Assembly (NCBI GenBank): GCA_945866245.1
Contig: CAMBGW010000148.1
Coordinates: 1-20,354, forward strand
Direction: 5' to 3'
Length of the DNA: 20,354 nt
Source of the DNA: Verrucomicrobia subdivision 6 bacterium
GTDB taxonomy: Bacteria; Verrucomicrobiota; Verrucomicrobiia; Methylacidiphilales; Verrucolacustridaceae
This document shows, piece by piece, positions 6,401-14,600 of this stretch (position 1 is its first letter; every line of letters starts with the position of its first letter). The translations under genes and the position numbers were made by a program. Below the pieces are notes generated by a model, which saw only the letters and a program-made list of their open reading frames with translations, was not told the origin of the DNA and did not search any database.

Positions 6401-6685
6401 CTAGGCGAGCTCAATTTTCTGACCTTCGGCCAGCGTGATAATGGCACGTTTACTGTGGTTCGTCCGACCCGGTTCACCACGTCGAGAGCGCCTCGATTTA
6501 CCAGCACGCCTCATCGTATTGACTCGAACAACTTTTTTACCGAAGAGAGAGGTGATCGCTTGGCGAATTTCTAACTTGGTTGCATCGGGTGCCACATCGA
6601 AAAGGTACTGGTTGTGTGCTGTCGCAAGGCGGCTCCCCTTTTCCGAGATGCGTGGGGTCAAAATGACTTCGGTGGGTTGTCTCAT
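6401..6685 (-). CDS. rplW: 50S ribosomal protein L23
   Basis: L23 sits at the exit-tunnel mouth and is the docking site for trigger factor and SRP. I take the ATG at 6685, giving 94 residues that start MRQPTEVILTPRISEKGSRL, the normal L23 beginning. A longer reading from 6757 would add 24 residues lying inside rplD. The C-terminal half has LEIRQAITSLFGKKVVRVNT and a basic loop RRAGKSRRSRRGEPGRTNHS, then KRAIITLAEGQKIEL, all typical. The start overlaps the rplD TGA as ATGA (6682-6685). A purine-rich AAGGAAG lies about 10 nt upstream. Confidence 0.96.
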   Translation of the reverse strand: MRQPTEVILTPRISEKGSRLATAHNQYLFDVAPDATKLEIRQAITSLFGKKVVRVNTMRRAGKSRRSRRGEPGRTNHSKRAIITLAEGQKIELA

Positions 6686-7323
6686 GATGTTTTCACTTCC
6701 TTGCCATTCACGCTTAAGCGAGTTCCAAGCTCTTTCCAGGCCTCTTCCGAAACCCAAACCATGCGACGGCGTAGTAAATCTTCTGCATTCACTTCACGGG
6801 CCGGCCGTACATCCACTTCCCGCAGATTGTGAGCAGCCCGCAATAAGGTGCTTTCGGGTTTGCCCAAGATGAGAAGCACAGAAAGGGGCAGGCCAGCATC
6901 CTTCAGCCAAGCAATCAGATCTTTTGTCTTGGGCGTCTTCAAGGTCGGAGCAGAGCCGCTGTGCAACTTACCTTGTGAGGCCAAGTCACTCAACGCACGG
7001 CGAAGCGCAGTTCGGAGCACGGTTTTAGGAATATCTTTGCGGTAGCTGCGAGGATGCGGTCCGAAAGCAACCCCACCCCCACGCCAAACGGGTGAGGATT
7101 TGTATCCCGCACGTGCGCGACCTGTTCCCTTTTGATTCCACGGTTTCGCACCCGAGAGATCCACTGTGGCTTTTGTCTTAGTGGAATGAGTTCCGGAACG
7201 CCGAGCCGCCCGATAGGCAGTCACCGCTTCATGCAGGGCTTGGCTGGCTTTTCGGTTCTTAAAAAGATCCACCCCTAAAGCCTTCTCCGCTGCACCTAAA
7301 TCGACTGATTTCGCTTGCGCCAT
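6682..7323 (-). CDS. rplD: 50S ribosomal protein L4
   Basis: L4 is a primary 23S rRNA-binding protein whose extended loop lines the exit tunnel. In E. coli it is also the repressor of the S10 operon. The 213-residue product has the tunnel-loop signature KPWNQKGTGRARAGYKSSPV followed by WRGGGVAFGPHPRSY (about 61-95). It then has KTVLRTALRRALSDLA and a C-terminal Rossmann-like segment ending LGTRLSVNGKEVKTS. The start is 4 nt after rplC with an AAAGGCG upstream. An E. coli-type S10 leader is not possible directly before rpsJ here because fusA ends 3 nt upstream of it. Confidence 0.97.
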   Translation of the reverse strand: MAQAKSVDLGAAEKALGVDLFKNRKASQALHEAVTAYRAARRSGTHSTKTKATVDLSGAKPWNQKGTGRARAGYKSSPVWRGGGVAFGPHPRSYRKDIPKTVLRTALRRALSDLASQGKLHSGSAPTLKTPKTKDLIAWLKDAGLPLSVLLILGKPESTLLRAAHNLREVDVRPAREVNAEDLLRRRMVWVSEEAWKELGTRLSVNGKEVKTS

Positions 7324-7327
7324 AAAA

Positions 7328-7972
7328 TTACGCCTTTACCGCCACTTTTTTTGCATCACGCACGATGACAACACTTCCGTTAGCTCCTGGGATAGCACCA
7401 CGGACAAGGATTAGTTTTTCCCCTTCGCGCACCTGCATTACTTTCAGGTTTTGGATCGTGCAATTATCTAAACCTAAATGCCCGGGCATTCCGGCGTTCT
7501 TATAAACACGGCCGGGAGTAGAACGGCAACCTATCGCTCCATTACGACGATGGGTGGTCGATCCGTGAGCATCCGCCTGACCCGCGAAGTTATGCTTCCG
7601 CATGACGCCGTGAAAGCCCTTACCTTTGGAGAGGCCATACACATCCACCAACTGGCCTGCTTTAAATCGTGTCACGGCTACTTCGGTGCCGACGGCGAGA
7701 TCGGCAGGCCCGGCTCGGAACTGGCGCAAAAAGAGAGGGTTCTTACGGCCCGCTTTTTCAAAGGCCACTCGCTGAGGTTTATTGGTCCTGGAACTTTTCC
7801 GTTCGCCCATTCCCATGACCACTGCTTTCACCTTATTTTTCTCAGGAGTACGAACCTCATAAACCGTATTCGTCTCTGCTGAAATAACCGTCACAGCCGT
7901 GGCCAGACCCTGATCATCATAGATCCGGGTCATGCCGACCTTTTTTCCAATCATGCCAAATCTCTCAATCAT
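7328..7972 (-). CDS. rplC: 50S ribosomal protein L3
   Basis: L3 is one of the two initiators of large-subunit assembly, and its loop reaches toward the peptidyl-transferase centre. The 214-residue product opens MIERFGMIGKKVGMTRIYDD. It has the L3 signature FAGQADAHGSTTHRRNGAIG (129-148), continued by CRSTPGRVYKNAGMPGHLG. An internal ATG at 7954 also precedes an MIGKKVGMT start. I prefer 7972 because a perfect AGGAG lies 9 nt upstream in the 15-nt gap after rpsJ. It ends RDAKKVAVKA. Confidence 0.97.
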   Translation of the reverse strand: MIERFGMIGKKVGMTRIYDDQGLATAVTVISAETNTVYEVRTPEKNKVKAVVMGMGERKSSRTNKPQRVAFEKAGRKNPLFLRQFRAGPADLAVGTEVAVTRFKAGQLVDVYGLSKGKGFHGVMRKHNFAGQADAHGSTTHRRNGAIGCRSTPGRVYKNAGMPGHLGLDNCTIQNLKVMQVREGEKLILVRGAIPGANGSVVIVRDAKKVAVKA

Positions 7973-7987
7973 CGTCAGGTTCTCCTA

Positions 7988-8296
7988 TTAGATCTTGATG
8001 GTGATGTCCACGCCCGCTGGAAGGTTTAACTTCTTCAGTTCGTCCACTGTTTTGCCAGAGGGCTCTAAAATATCCAAAAGACGCTTGTGAGTACGGATTT
8101 CAAATTGATCCATGCTCTTTTTGTCGCAATGAGGTGAACGATTGACGGTATATCGCTCGATTTTTGTCGGCAGAGGAATCGGACCCGCGACCCGAGAGCC
8201 AGTACGCGATGCTGTTTCAGAAATCTCACCTGCTGCTTTATCAAGCAGGCGAAAATCAAACGATTTCAGACGGATGCGGATGCGGGTAGTGGCCAT
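7988..8296 (-). CDS. rpsJ: 30S ribosomal protein S10
   Basis: S10 is a small-subunit head protein that also works as NusE, binding NusB in transcription antitermination complexes. The 102-residue product is full length. It has IRIRLKSFDFRLLDKAAGEI, then GPIPLPTKIERYTVNRSPHC, SMDQFEIRTHKRLLDILEPS and the C-terminal LPAGVDITIKI, all diagnostic. The start is only 3 nt after the fusA stop, so there is no room for the long leader that precedes rpsJ in enteric bacteria, and no tuf gene lies between. It must be expressed from the str transcript or from a promoter hidden in fusA. Confidence 0.98.
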   Translation of the reverse strand: MATTRIRIRLKSFDFRLLDKAAGEISETASRTGSRVAGPIPLPTKIERYTVNRSPHCDKKSMDQFEIRTHKRLLDILEPSGKTVDELKKLNLPAGVDITIKI

Positions 8297-8299
8297 AGG

Positions 8300-10444
8300 T
8301 TAGCCTTTCTTTTGTTGGGTGACCTGAGCAAGAACACTGGAGGGAACCTGCTCGAAGTGCGACGGCTCCATCGAATAGGCCGCGCGACCACGGGAAAGGG
8401 ATCGAATCGTATTCACGTAGCCAAACATTTCCGCCAAAGGAACCTCCGCTTTGACAACCGAAGTAAGATTTTTGGAATCCACATTCATGATTTTTCCACG
8501 ACGACGGTTGATATCCCCTAAAATATCCCCTTGATATTCATCCGGAGTGGAACACTCCACCGACATAATCGGCTCAAGTAGAATTGGCCCTGCTTTCTGC
8601 ATCGCATCTTTCACCGCAAAAATTGCCGCCATCTTAAACGCTAATTCGTTCGAATCCACTTCGTGATAAGAGCCGTCCATGATCTCGATCTTCATATCAA
8701 TGACAGGACTCCCGTGAAGAACACCATTGAGCAACGCCTCCTGCACGCCCTTCTTGACTGCCGGGATGTACTCCTTGGGAATATTTCCTCCAGTAACTTT
8801 GTTGTCGACGGTGATTCCCTTTCCACGCTCTTGCGGCTCCACTTGAAGAATTACGTGGCCGTACTGCCCACGTCCTCCCGATTGCTTGATCAGCTTCCCC
8901 TCCCCACCCGAACTCTTGGTAATCGTTTCGCGATACGCAATCTGAGGAGCTCCTGAATTGGTTTCCACGCTAAATTCACGCTTAAGACGATCGCAAATAA
9001 TTTCCAGATGAAGCTCGCCCATTCCCTTAATGATTGTCTGTCCTGTCTCCTCGTTACTCTGCACCTGGAAGGTCGGATCTTCTTCCGAGAGACGCTGCAG
9101 TGCTTCACCCATCTTTTCCCGATCCCCTTTTGTCTTTGGCTCGACAGCCATCGAGATAACCGGCTCAGGGAAACTTGGCGGCTCGAGAGTGATTTCAAGA
9201 TCTTCATTCCGCAAGGTGTCACCCGTGGCAATGTCCTTCAGTCCAACCGTCGCCGCGATATCCCCTGCAAAAACTGTATCAATATCTTCCCGTTTATCCG
9301 CTTGAATTTGAATCAAGCGACTCACCCTCTCCCGCTTTCCGGTGCGTGAATTATAGATGAATTCACCCTTGCTCAACTTTCCTGCATACACCCGGAAAAA
9401 GATCAGCTTCCCTACAAAAGGATCGGTCCAAAGCTTGAACGCTAGTGAGCAGAATTTAGCGTTATCGTCCACCTTGACCGGGATGCGCTCTTCCGGATTT
9501 TCAGTGCTATGACCCACCGCAGGAGGAATATCGATCGGGCTTGGGAGATACTCAATGACCGCATCCACCAAGGTCTGCACGCCCTTATTTTTAAAGGCCG
9601 AGCCACCCACCACTGGGACGAATTTATTAGAGCAAGTCGCACGACGAACTGCTTCTTTCAGCTGCTTGGTCGTTGGCTTCTTCTCTTCCAAAAACATATT
9701 ACCGACCTCTTCATCGACATCCGCAATCGCTTCGACCAGCTCATCCAGCCTCTTTTTAGCCATCTCTTTATGCTCAGCAGGAATTTCCTCAATCGTGTAG
9801 GTCGAGCCCAAATCCTTACTGTCCGCGTAAACAATCGCTTTTTGATTAATGATATCGATCTGCCCCTTCAAATAATCTTCTTTCCCTAGGGGCACAAGAA
9901 TCGGCCAAGCGTTTGCACCCAGCTTTGTCTTCATCTCGTGAAGCGCCTTCTCGAAATCGGCCCCGGTCCGATCCATCTTATTGACGAAAGCAATCCGCGG
10001 CACCCCGTACTTGTTTGCCTGACGCCAAACCGTTTCGCTTTGCGGCTGCACTCCTGCCACCCCACAAAATACCGCGATGGCTCCGTCCAAAACACGAAGA
10101 GATCGCTCCACTTCCGCCGTAAAATCCACGTGTCCAGGGGTGTCGATAATGTTGATGCGATTCTTTGTTTTTTCGAAAGCTTTGGTGATTCCGACGTCTT
10201 CCTTCACCGGCCAAAAACAGGTGGTTGCCGCAGAAGTAATCGTAATTCCCCGCTCCCGCTCCTGCTCCATCCAGTCGGTCACGGTGGTTCCCTCGTGAAC
10301 CTCACCCATCTTGTGAATACTTCCGGTGTAGAAAAGAACGCGCTCGGTCAGCGTTGTTTTGCCTGCGTCGATGTGAGCACAAATTCCAATATTCCGTGTT
10401 CTCTCCAAGGAGTAGCTACGGGCAGCATTGACGGGAGCGGCCAT
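8300..10444 (-). CDS. fusA: Elongation factor G
   Basis: EF-G is the GTPase that moves tRNAs and mRNA through the ribosome after peptide-bond formation and acts with RRF in recycling. The 714-residue length is typical. GTPase motifs are complete: AHIDAGKT (23-30), RGIT (65-68), DTPGH (101-105) and NKMD (155-158). Domains III-V show MGELHLEIICDRLKREFSVE, SGGRGQYGHVILQVEP, MDGSYHEVDSNELAFKMA and GDINRRRGKI. A slightly longer linker (residues about 79-96) lies between switch I and DTPGH. The start is 5 nt after rpsG, and the stop is 3 nt before rpsJ. This is the canonical single EF-G of the str operon, not the EF-G2 paralog type, judging by context and motif completeness. Confidence 0.98.
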   Translation of the reverse strand: MAAPVNAARSYSLERTRNIGICAHIDAGKTTLTERVLFYTGSIHKMGEVHEGTTVTDWMEQERERGITITSAATTCFWPVKEDVGITKAFEKTKNRINIIDTPGHVDFTAEVERSLRVLDGAIAVFCGVAGVQPQSETVWRQANKYGVPRIAFVNKMDRTGADFEKALHEMKTKLGANAWPILVPLGKEDYLKGQIDIINQKAIVYADSKDLGSTYTIEEIPAEHKEMAKKRLDELVEAIADVDEEVGNMFLEEKKPTTKQLKEAVRRATCSNKFVPVVGGSAFKNKGVQTLVDAVIEYLPSPIDIPPAVGHSTENPEERIPVKVDDNAKFCSLAFKLWTDPFVGKLIFFRVYAGKLSKGEFIYNSRTGKRERVSRLIQIQADKREDIDTVFAGDIAATVGLKDIATGDTLRNEDLEITLEPPSFPEPVISMAVEPKTKGDREKMGEALQRLSEEDPTFQVQSNEETGQTIIKGMGELHLEIICDRLKREFSVETNSGAPQIAYRETITKSSGGEGKLIKQSGGRGQYGHVILQVEPQERGKGITVDNKVTGGNIPKEYIPAVKKGVQEALLNGVLHGSPVIDMKIEIMDGSYHEVDSNELAFKMAAIFAVKDAMQKAGPILLEPIMSVECSTPDEYQGDILGDINRRRGKIMNVDSKNLTSVVKAEVPLAEMFGYVNTIRSLSRGRAAYSMEPSHFEQVPSSVLAQVTQQKKG

Positions 10445-10449
10445 AAAAA

Positions 10450-10923
10450 TTACCAGCGCAAATGGGCGAAGGCTCGGTTGGCTTGCGCCATCCGATGCGT
10501 TTCATCCCGCTTCTTTACTGCGTTGCCTTGGCCGGTCGCCGCATCACGAATCTCTTGGGCTAATGCCTTTTCGAAAGCTACCCCTTTGCGCTTGTTCGCT
10601 AGCTCGACAATCCACCGTAAGGCCAAAGAAAGTTGCCGCTCTGGGGTGGTCTCCACCGGAACCTGATAGGTCGCTCCGCCGACTCGGCGGGATTTGACCT
10701 CGAGACGAGGCTTCACATTTTCAACCGCTTTTTGCACAACCGCGAGAGGATCCCCACCGGAACCACCTTCATTGGCTCGCTCGATCGCATTATAAACCAA
10801 CCGACTTGCCGTAGATAACTTTCCTTGCTTCAGGATATATCCAATCATCCGGCCGACTAACATGCTTTCAAAAACCGGGTCAGCGACTGTCTTGCGTGAA
10901 ATATGGCGGCGACGACGTGACAT
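10450..10923 (-). CDS. rpsG: 30S ribosomal protein S7
   Basis: S7 starts assembly of the small-subunit head and lies at the E-site tRNA. In E. coli it also represses str-operon translation. The 157-residue product starts MSRRRRHISRKTVADPVFES. It contains AVENVKPRLEVKSRRVGGAT then YQVPVETTPERQLSLALRWI, and the C-terminal GNAVKKRDETHRMAQANRAF followed by AHLRW, the conserved S7 ending. The TAA of rpsL overlaps an AAGGAG lying 8 nt before the ATG, in a 13-nt gap. The stop is 5 nt before fusA. Confidence 0.98.
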   Translation of the reverse strand: MSRRRRHISRKTVADPVFESMLVGRMIGYILKQGKLSTASRLVYNAIERANEGGSGGDPLAVVQKAVENVKPRLEVKSRRVGGATYQVPVETTPERQLSLALRWIVELANKRKGVAFEKALAQEIRDAATGQGNAVKKRDETHRMAQANRAFAHLRW

Positions 10924-10936
10924 GGTTCAGTCTCCT

Positions 10937-11377
10937 TTAGGCTTTAGCCGGTTTGGCTTCCGCCGAGGCTTTGGCGCCACCACCCTTGGGTCTCTTCACG
11001 CCGTACTTACTCCGAGAAACCAGCCGAGAAAGTTTATTCGAGTTACTTGGCCCAGAAGCACCCAGCGCATCCAACGTTCCGCGGACAATGTGGTAGCGCA
11101 CCCCTGGCAAATCTTTTACCCGACCACCACGAATCAAAACAATCGAATGCTCCTGCAAATTATGATTTTCTCCCGGAATATAAGCGATCACCTCTTCCCC
11201 GTTCGAGAGTCTCACCTTAGCCACTTTGCGGAGCGCGGAATTCGGCTTCTTGGGCGTACGGGTCATCACCTGCAAACAAACCCCACGACGCTGAGGACAT
11301 CCGTGCAGCGCAGGAGATTTCGTTCCCCGATTTACGGCGGAACGACCCATTCTCACGAGCTGATTGATAGTCGGCAT
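10937..11377 (-). CDS. rpsL: 30S ribosomal protein S12
   Basis: S12 forms part of the decoding centre. The ATG at 11377 gives 146 residues starting MPTINQLVRMGRSAVNRGTK. An upstream in-frame GTG at 11398 would add only seven residues with no family support. Conserved blocks are CPQRRGVCLQVMTRTPKKPN (27-46), ALRKVAKVRLSNGEEV, ENHNLQEHSIVLIRGGRVKD and LPGVRYHIVRGTLDA. The lysines at 43/44 and 88 match the streptomycin-sensitive type. About eight extra residues (ALGASGPSNSNKLSRLV region) precede RSKYGVKRPKG, and an Ala/Lys-rich tail follows. A GGAAGAGG lies about 11 nt before the start. It is the first gene after the long spacer and so the head of the str genes. Confidence 0.96.
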   Translation of the reverse strand: MPTINQLVRMGRSAVNRGTKSPALHGCPQRRGVCLQVMTRTPKKPNSALRKVAKVRLSNGEEVIAYIPGENHNLQEHSIVLIRGGRVKDLPGVRYHIVRGTLDALGASGPSNSNKLSRLVSRSKYGVKRPKGGGAKASAEAKPAKA

Positions 11378-11458
11378 GGTCTCAATGTCCTCTTCCACTC
11401 TTCGATCCTTGGCCCAACGACACCCCGGGAGGGGCCCATGAAGCGCTCAATGGCGCAC

Positions 11459-11492
11459 GCATGGAGGACGGTTCAAGCGAACCGTCGCATGC
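11459..11492 (-). other. Strong hairpin in the rpsL leader
   Basis: GACGGTTC (11467-11474) and GAACCGTC (11479-11486) form a perfect 8-bp stem around the four bases 11475-11478. The stem is extended by an outer GCATG/CATGC pair (11459-11463 with 11488-11492) across a 3/1 internal loop. On the transcript the hairpin stands about 80 nt before the rpsL start. No T run follows, so it does not look like a terminator. A protein-binding or processing site is possible. Confidence 0.55.
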
Positions 11493-11552
11493 CGCAAAAC
11501 CTAACTGGACAACCTTTTCAGGTTCCGGTCGGATGACAGCGGAAATTCAAAT

Positions 11553-11580
11553 CCTGCCGAAAAAAACCCTTGTCGGCAAG
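11553..11580 (-). other. Attenuator-like inverted repeat after rpoC
   Basis: On the transcript a CTTG-CCGA-CAAG mini-hairpin (11569-11580) is followed by GG and seven Ts (11560-11566), resembling a very weak intrinsic terminator. The same bases can pair differently: TGCCGA and TCGGCA (11555-11560 with 11573-11578) make a longer stem, 8 pairs if a G-U and a G-C are added, that puts the T run in the loop. The two folds exclude each other. The short 4-bp stem makes real termination doubtful. It lies 23 nt after the rpoC stop. Confidence 0.3.
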
Positions 11581-11602
11581 CGATTTCTACAAGATTTACG
11601 CT

Positions 11603-14600
11603 TCAGCTAGCCAATGCCGCGGGGATATCTAGAGCGACCTTGCGGGCTCTTTCCTCCTCGGGCTGGGTGCTGACCAATGCATCTCCAACTGGCTCACCGA
11701 GATGCAGAAGCTTGATCTTGCGATAGGCACTAAAACCGGTTCCCGCCGGGATTAAGTGACCCATAATCACGTTCTCTTTGAATCCCAGAAGCTTGTCCAC
11801 CTTTCCTAAGGTCGACGCATCCGTAAGAATTCGCGTCGTATCTTGGAATGAGGCCGCTGAGATGAAGCTTTCCGTTTCAAGAGATGCCTTGGTGATGCCT
11901 AGAAGAACGGGGGTTGCCTCTGCCGGCTTTCCACCCTTCTGCTCAATCACCCGATTCGCCTCTTCAAAAGCAGTTTTCTCAATCTGCTCACCCCAGAGGA
12001 ACTGGGTATCTCCCGGCTCGGTGATTTTCACCTTGCGCAACATTTGACGAACGATGATCTCGATGTGCTTGTCGTTAATTTCCACCCCTTGGAGGCGGTA
12101 CACTTCCTGCACTTCGTTCACCAAATACTCTTGCAGCTCTTGCGGTCCGCACACCTCGAGAATTTCATGCGGAACCACCGGCCCTTCGGTTAACTGCTGC
12201 CCTTTTTTCACCGTATCGCCTTTATAGACGATCAAGTGCTTCGAGAGCGGAATCAGGTGCTCTTCTTCCGTATTGGTTTCAGGATCTTTGATGATCAGCT
12301 TCTTTTTGCCGCGAACGTTCCCTTGTAAATCCACCACTCCATCGATCTTGGCAATTTCCGCTGCATCCTTGGGCCGACGTGCTTCAAAGAGCTCCGCCAC
12401 GCGAGGAAGACCGCCCGTGATGTCCTTGGTCTTGGTGACCTTACGCGGAGTTTTCGCCATGCGTTGACCCGCTTGGACCTTCTCCCCGTCCTTCACCTCA
12501 ATGTGCGCTCCTGCAGGAATGCTATACGCCGCCACAACCGCACCGGCCGCATCCACAATTGCGATTTGAGGATGGAGATCCTCTTTGTGCTCAATGATGA
12601 CCGTCCCGACCGATTTGGTCGTTTCATCCACTTCCTTCTTCATCGTCACCCCTTCCAAGATATCCTTGAACTCCACTCGACCCGCCTTTTCGGTTAAGAT
12701 CGAGATGTTGTACGGATCCCACTGGACGAAACTCAGACCTTTTTTCACTTTTCCACCCTCGGGAACGGAGATCATGGAACCGATGACCACTGGGTAACGT
12801 TCCAACTCACGCCCGTCCGACGCATGGACACTGATAAACCCGTTCTTATTCAAAACGATGTCATGACCTTCCAGCGCTTTCACCGTTTTTAGATCGGTGT
12901 ACTGCACGGTTCCGTCATTCTTCGCCTTGATTTGCGGCTGCTTAAATACCTGTGAGGCAGTTCCACCGATGTGGAAGGTACGCATCGTCAGCTGGGTTCC
13001 AGGTTCCCCGATGCTTTGGGCAGCGATGATACCCACCGCCTCCCCTAACTTCGCCTCTTGGTTTGTGGCCAAATTCAGCCCGTAGCAAGAGATGCAAACT
13101 CCGCGCTTCGTTTCGCAGGTCAAAGCGGATCGGATCTTCACCCTTTCCTGACCTAAATCTTCAATGGCCGCAGCTGCTTTTTCACTGATCATTTCTCCTG
13201 CAGCCACCACCTTCTTTTTGCTCACCGGATCTACGATGTCGTCACAGCTCACCCGGCCATAGATACGATCCCGCAAGCGAACGATCTCATCGTCCCCTTC
13301 CATGATCGCTTTGACCCAGATACCACGATCTGTACCGCAATCTTGCTCACGAATAATGATATCCATCGCCACGTCGCACAATTTACGAGTCATATAACCC
13401 GAATCAGCCGTCTTCAAGGCGGTATCCGCCAAGCCTTTACGGGCTCCGTGGGTACTAATGAAATACTCCAAGACAGAGAGACCTTCACGGAAACTTGCCG
13501 TGATCGGACGCTCGATAATTTCTCCTGACGGTTTCGCCATCAAGCCGCGCATTCCGGCCAACTGACGGACCTGATTTCGGTTTCCTCGAGCACCCGAATC
13601 CACCATCAGATACACAGGGTTAAAGTCCTTACGACCTTCGTTGTGCTCCAAGGTGCGATACATGGCAGAGGAAATTTCCTCCGTTGCTTGCGTCCAAATA
13701 TCTACAATCTTGTTGTAACGCTCTCCGTCGGTGATCGCGCCCATCCGATACTGCTTTTCGACTTGGCTGACCGATCCACGGGCCTTCTCAATCACCGCAG
13801 GTTTCTCCTCGGGAATGATCATGTCATTGATTCCGATGGATACACCCGCGCGAGTGGCTGATTTAAAGCCTAAATCTTTCAACTTATCCAAGCAGACCAC
13901 GGTAGCGGCATGACCGCATACTTCGTAGCAGCGGAGAATGATTTCCCCCAACTGCTTCTTGCCTGAGGGCTTGTTGATAAAACCAAGTTCCTTGGGCCAG
14001 ATGCTGTTAAACTCCACGCGGCCTGGGGTGGTTTCAATAAACTTTTTCGATCCATCTCCAAAAGTGGTCTGTAAACCAAAGTCAGGATTCTTAAACAAAA
14101 TCCAGTCGTGGGTCTTCAGGCTCTTTTCCGACAGTGCGAAATCTACCTCGTCTGCGTTGGAGAAAGCCGTCAATCGCTTCTTCGCTTTGTCCCCCTTCTC
14201 CGTTGTCCGAAGCGGGTTTTGCGTAATGTAGTAGCACCCCAAGGTGATGTCTTGGCTGGGTGTGGTAATCGGTCGGCCATTGCTCGGTCCGAAAATATTG
14301 TTCGGGGCCAACATCAAAAGCCTGGCCTCGAGCTGAGCCTCAACGCTCAACGGAATGTGAACCGCCATTTGATCCCCGTCAAAGTCCGCATTGTAAGCCG
14401 TACAGACCAACGGATGAATCCGAATGGCATCACCTTCGATCAATTTAGGCTCAAACGCCTGTACGGAGAGACGATGTAACGTCGGGGCACGATTTAAGAG
14501 CACCGGATGTTCCCGAGTTACTTCATCGAGCGTATCCCAAACGATAGCCTCTTTTCGCTCAATCATCTTTTTCGCCGAGCGGACGGTGTGAACCTGGCCC

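Larger units (their letters stand above)
11378..11602 (-). promoter_or_regulatory. rpoC-rpsL spacer, probable structured leader of the str genes
   Basis: This is the longest non-coding stretch in the window. On the transcribed strand it holds, in order, an inverted repeat with a T run just after rpoC (11553-11580), a strong hairpin (11459-11492), and a GC-rich segment with short inverted repeats (CCCC-TCCC-GGGG around 11423-11434, and GGCCC/GGGCC at 11411-11415 and 11432-11436). The rpsL ribosome-binding site follows. I see no convincing sigma-70 promoter. The spacing, the structures and the position between two operons suggest a leader controlling rpsL-rpsG-fusA and downstream genes, but this is inference. 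Confidence 0.5.

Noticed and set aside
9938..10666. Plus-strand open frame of 242 codons opposite fusA and rpsG
   Set aside because: Lies entirely over two conserved genes in the opposite strand and reads as low-quality, cysteine- and arginine-rich peptide without family resemblance.
10862..11536. Plus-strand open frame of 224 codons across rpsL and the rpoC-rpsL spacer
   Set aside because: It is antisense to rpsG/rpsL for most of its length, shows no recognisable domain, and its composition mirrors the conserved genes opposite. Treated as a shadow.
11518..11550. Ten-codon TTG-started mini-frame in the rpsL leader (LNFRCHPTGT)
   Set aside because: No Shine-Dalgarno, no regulatory codon run, and such short frames are expected by chance.
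11551..11579. Possible sigma-70 promoter TTGCCG-17 bp-CAGGAT before rpsL
   Set aside because: The -10 box matches only 3 of 6 consensus bases, and the hexamers coincide with the inverted repeat. Not strong enough to list.
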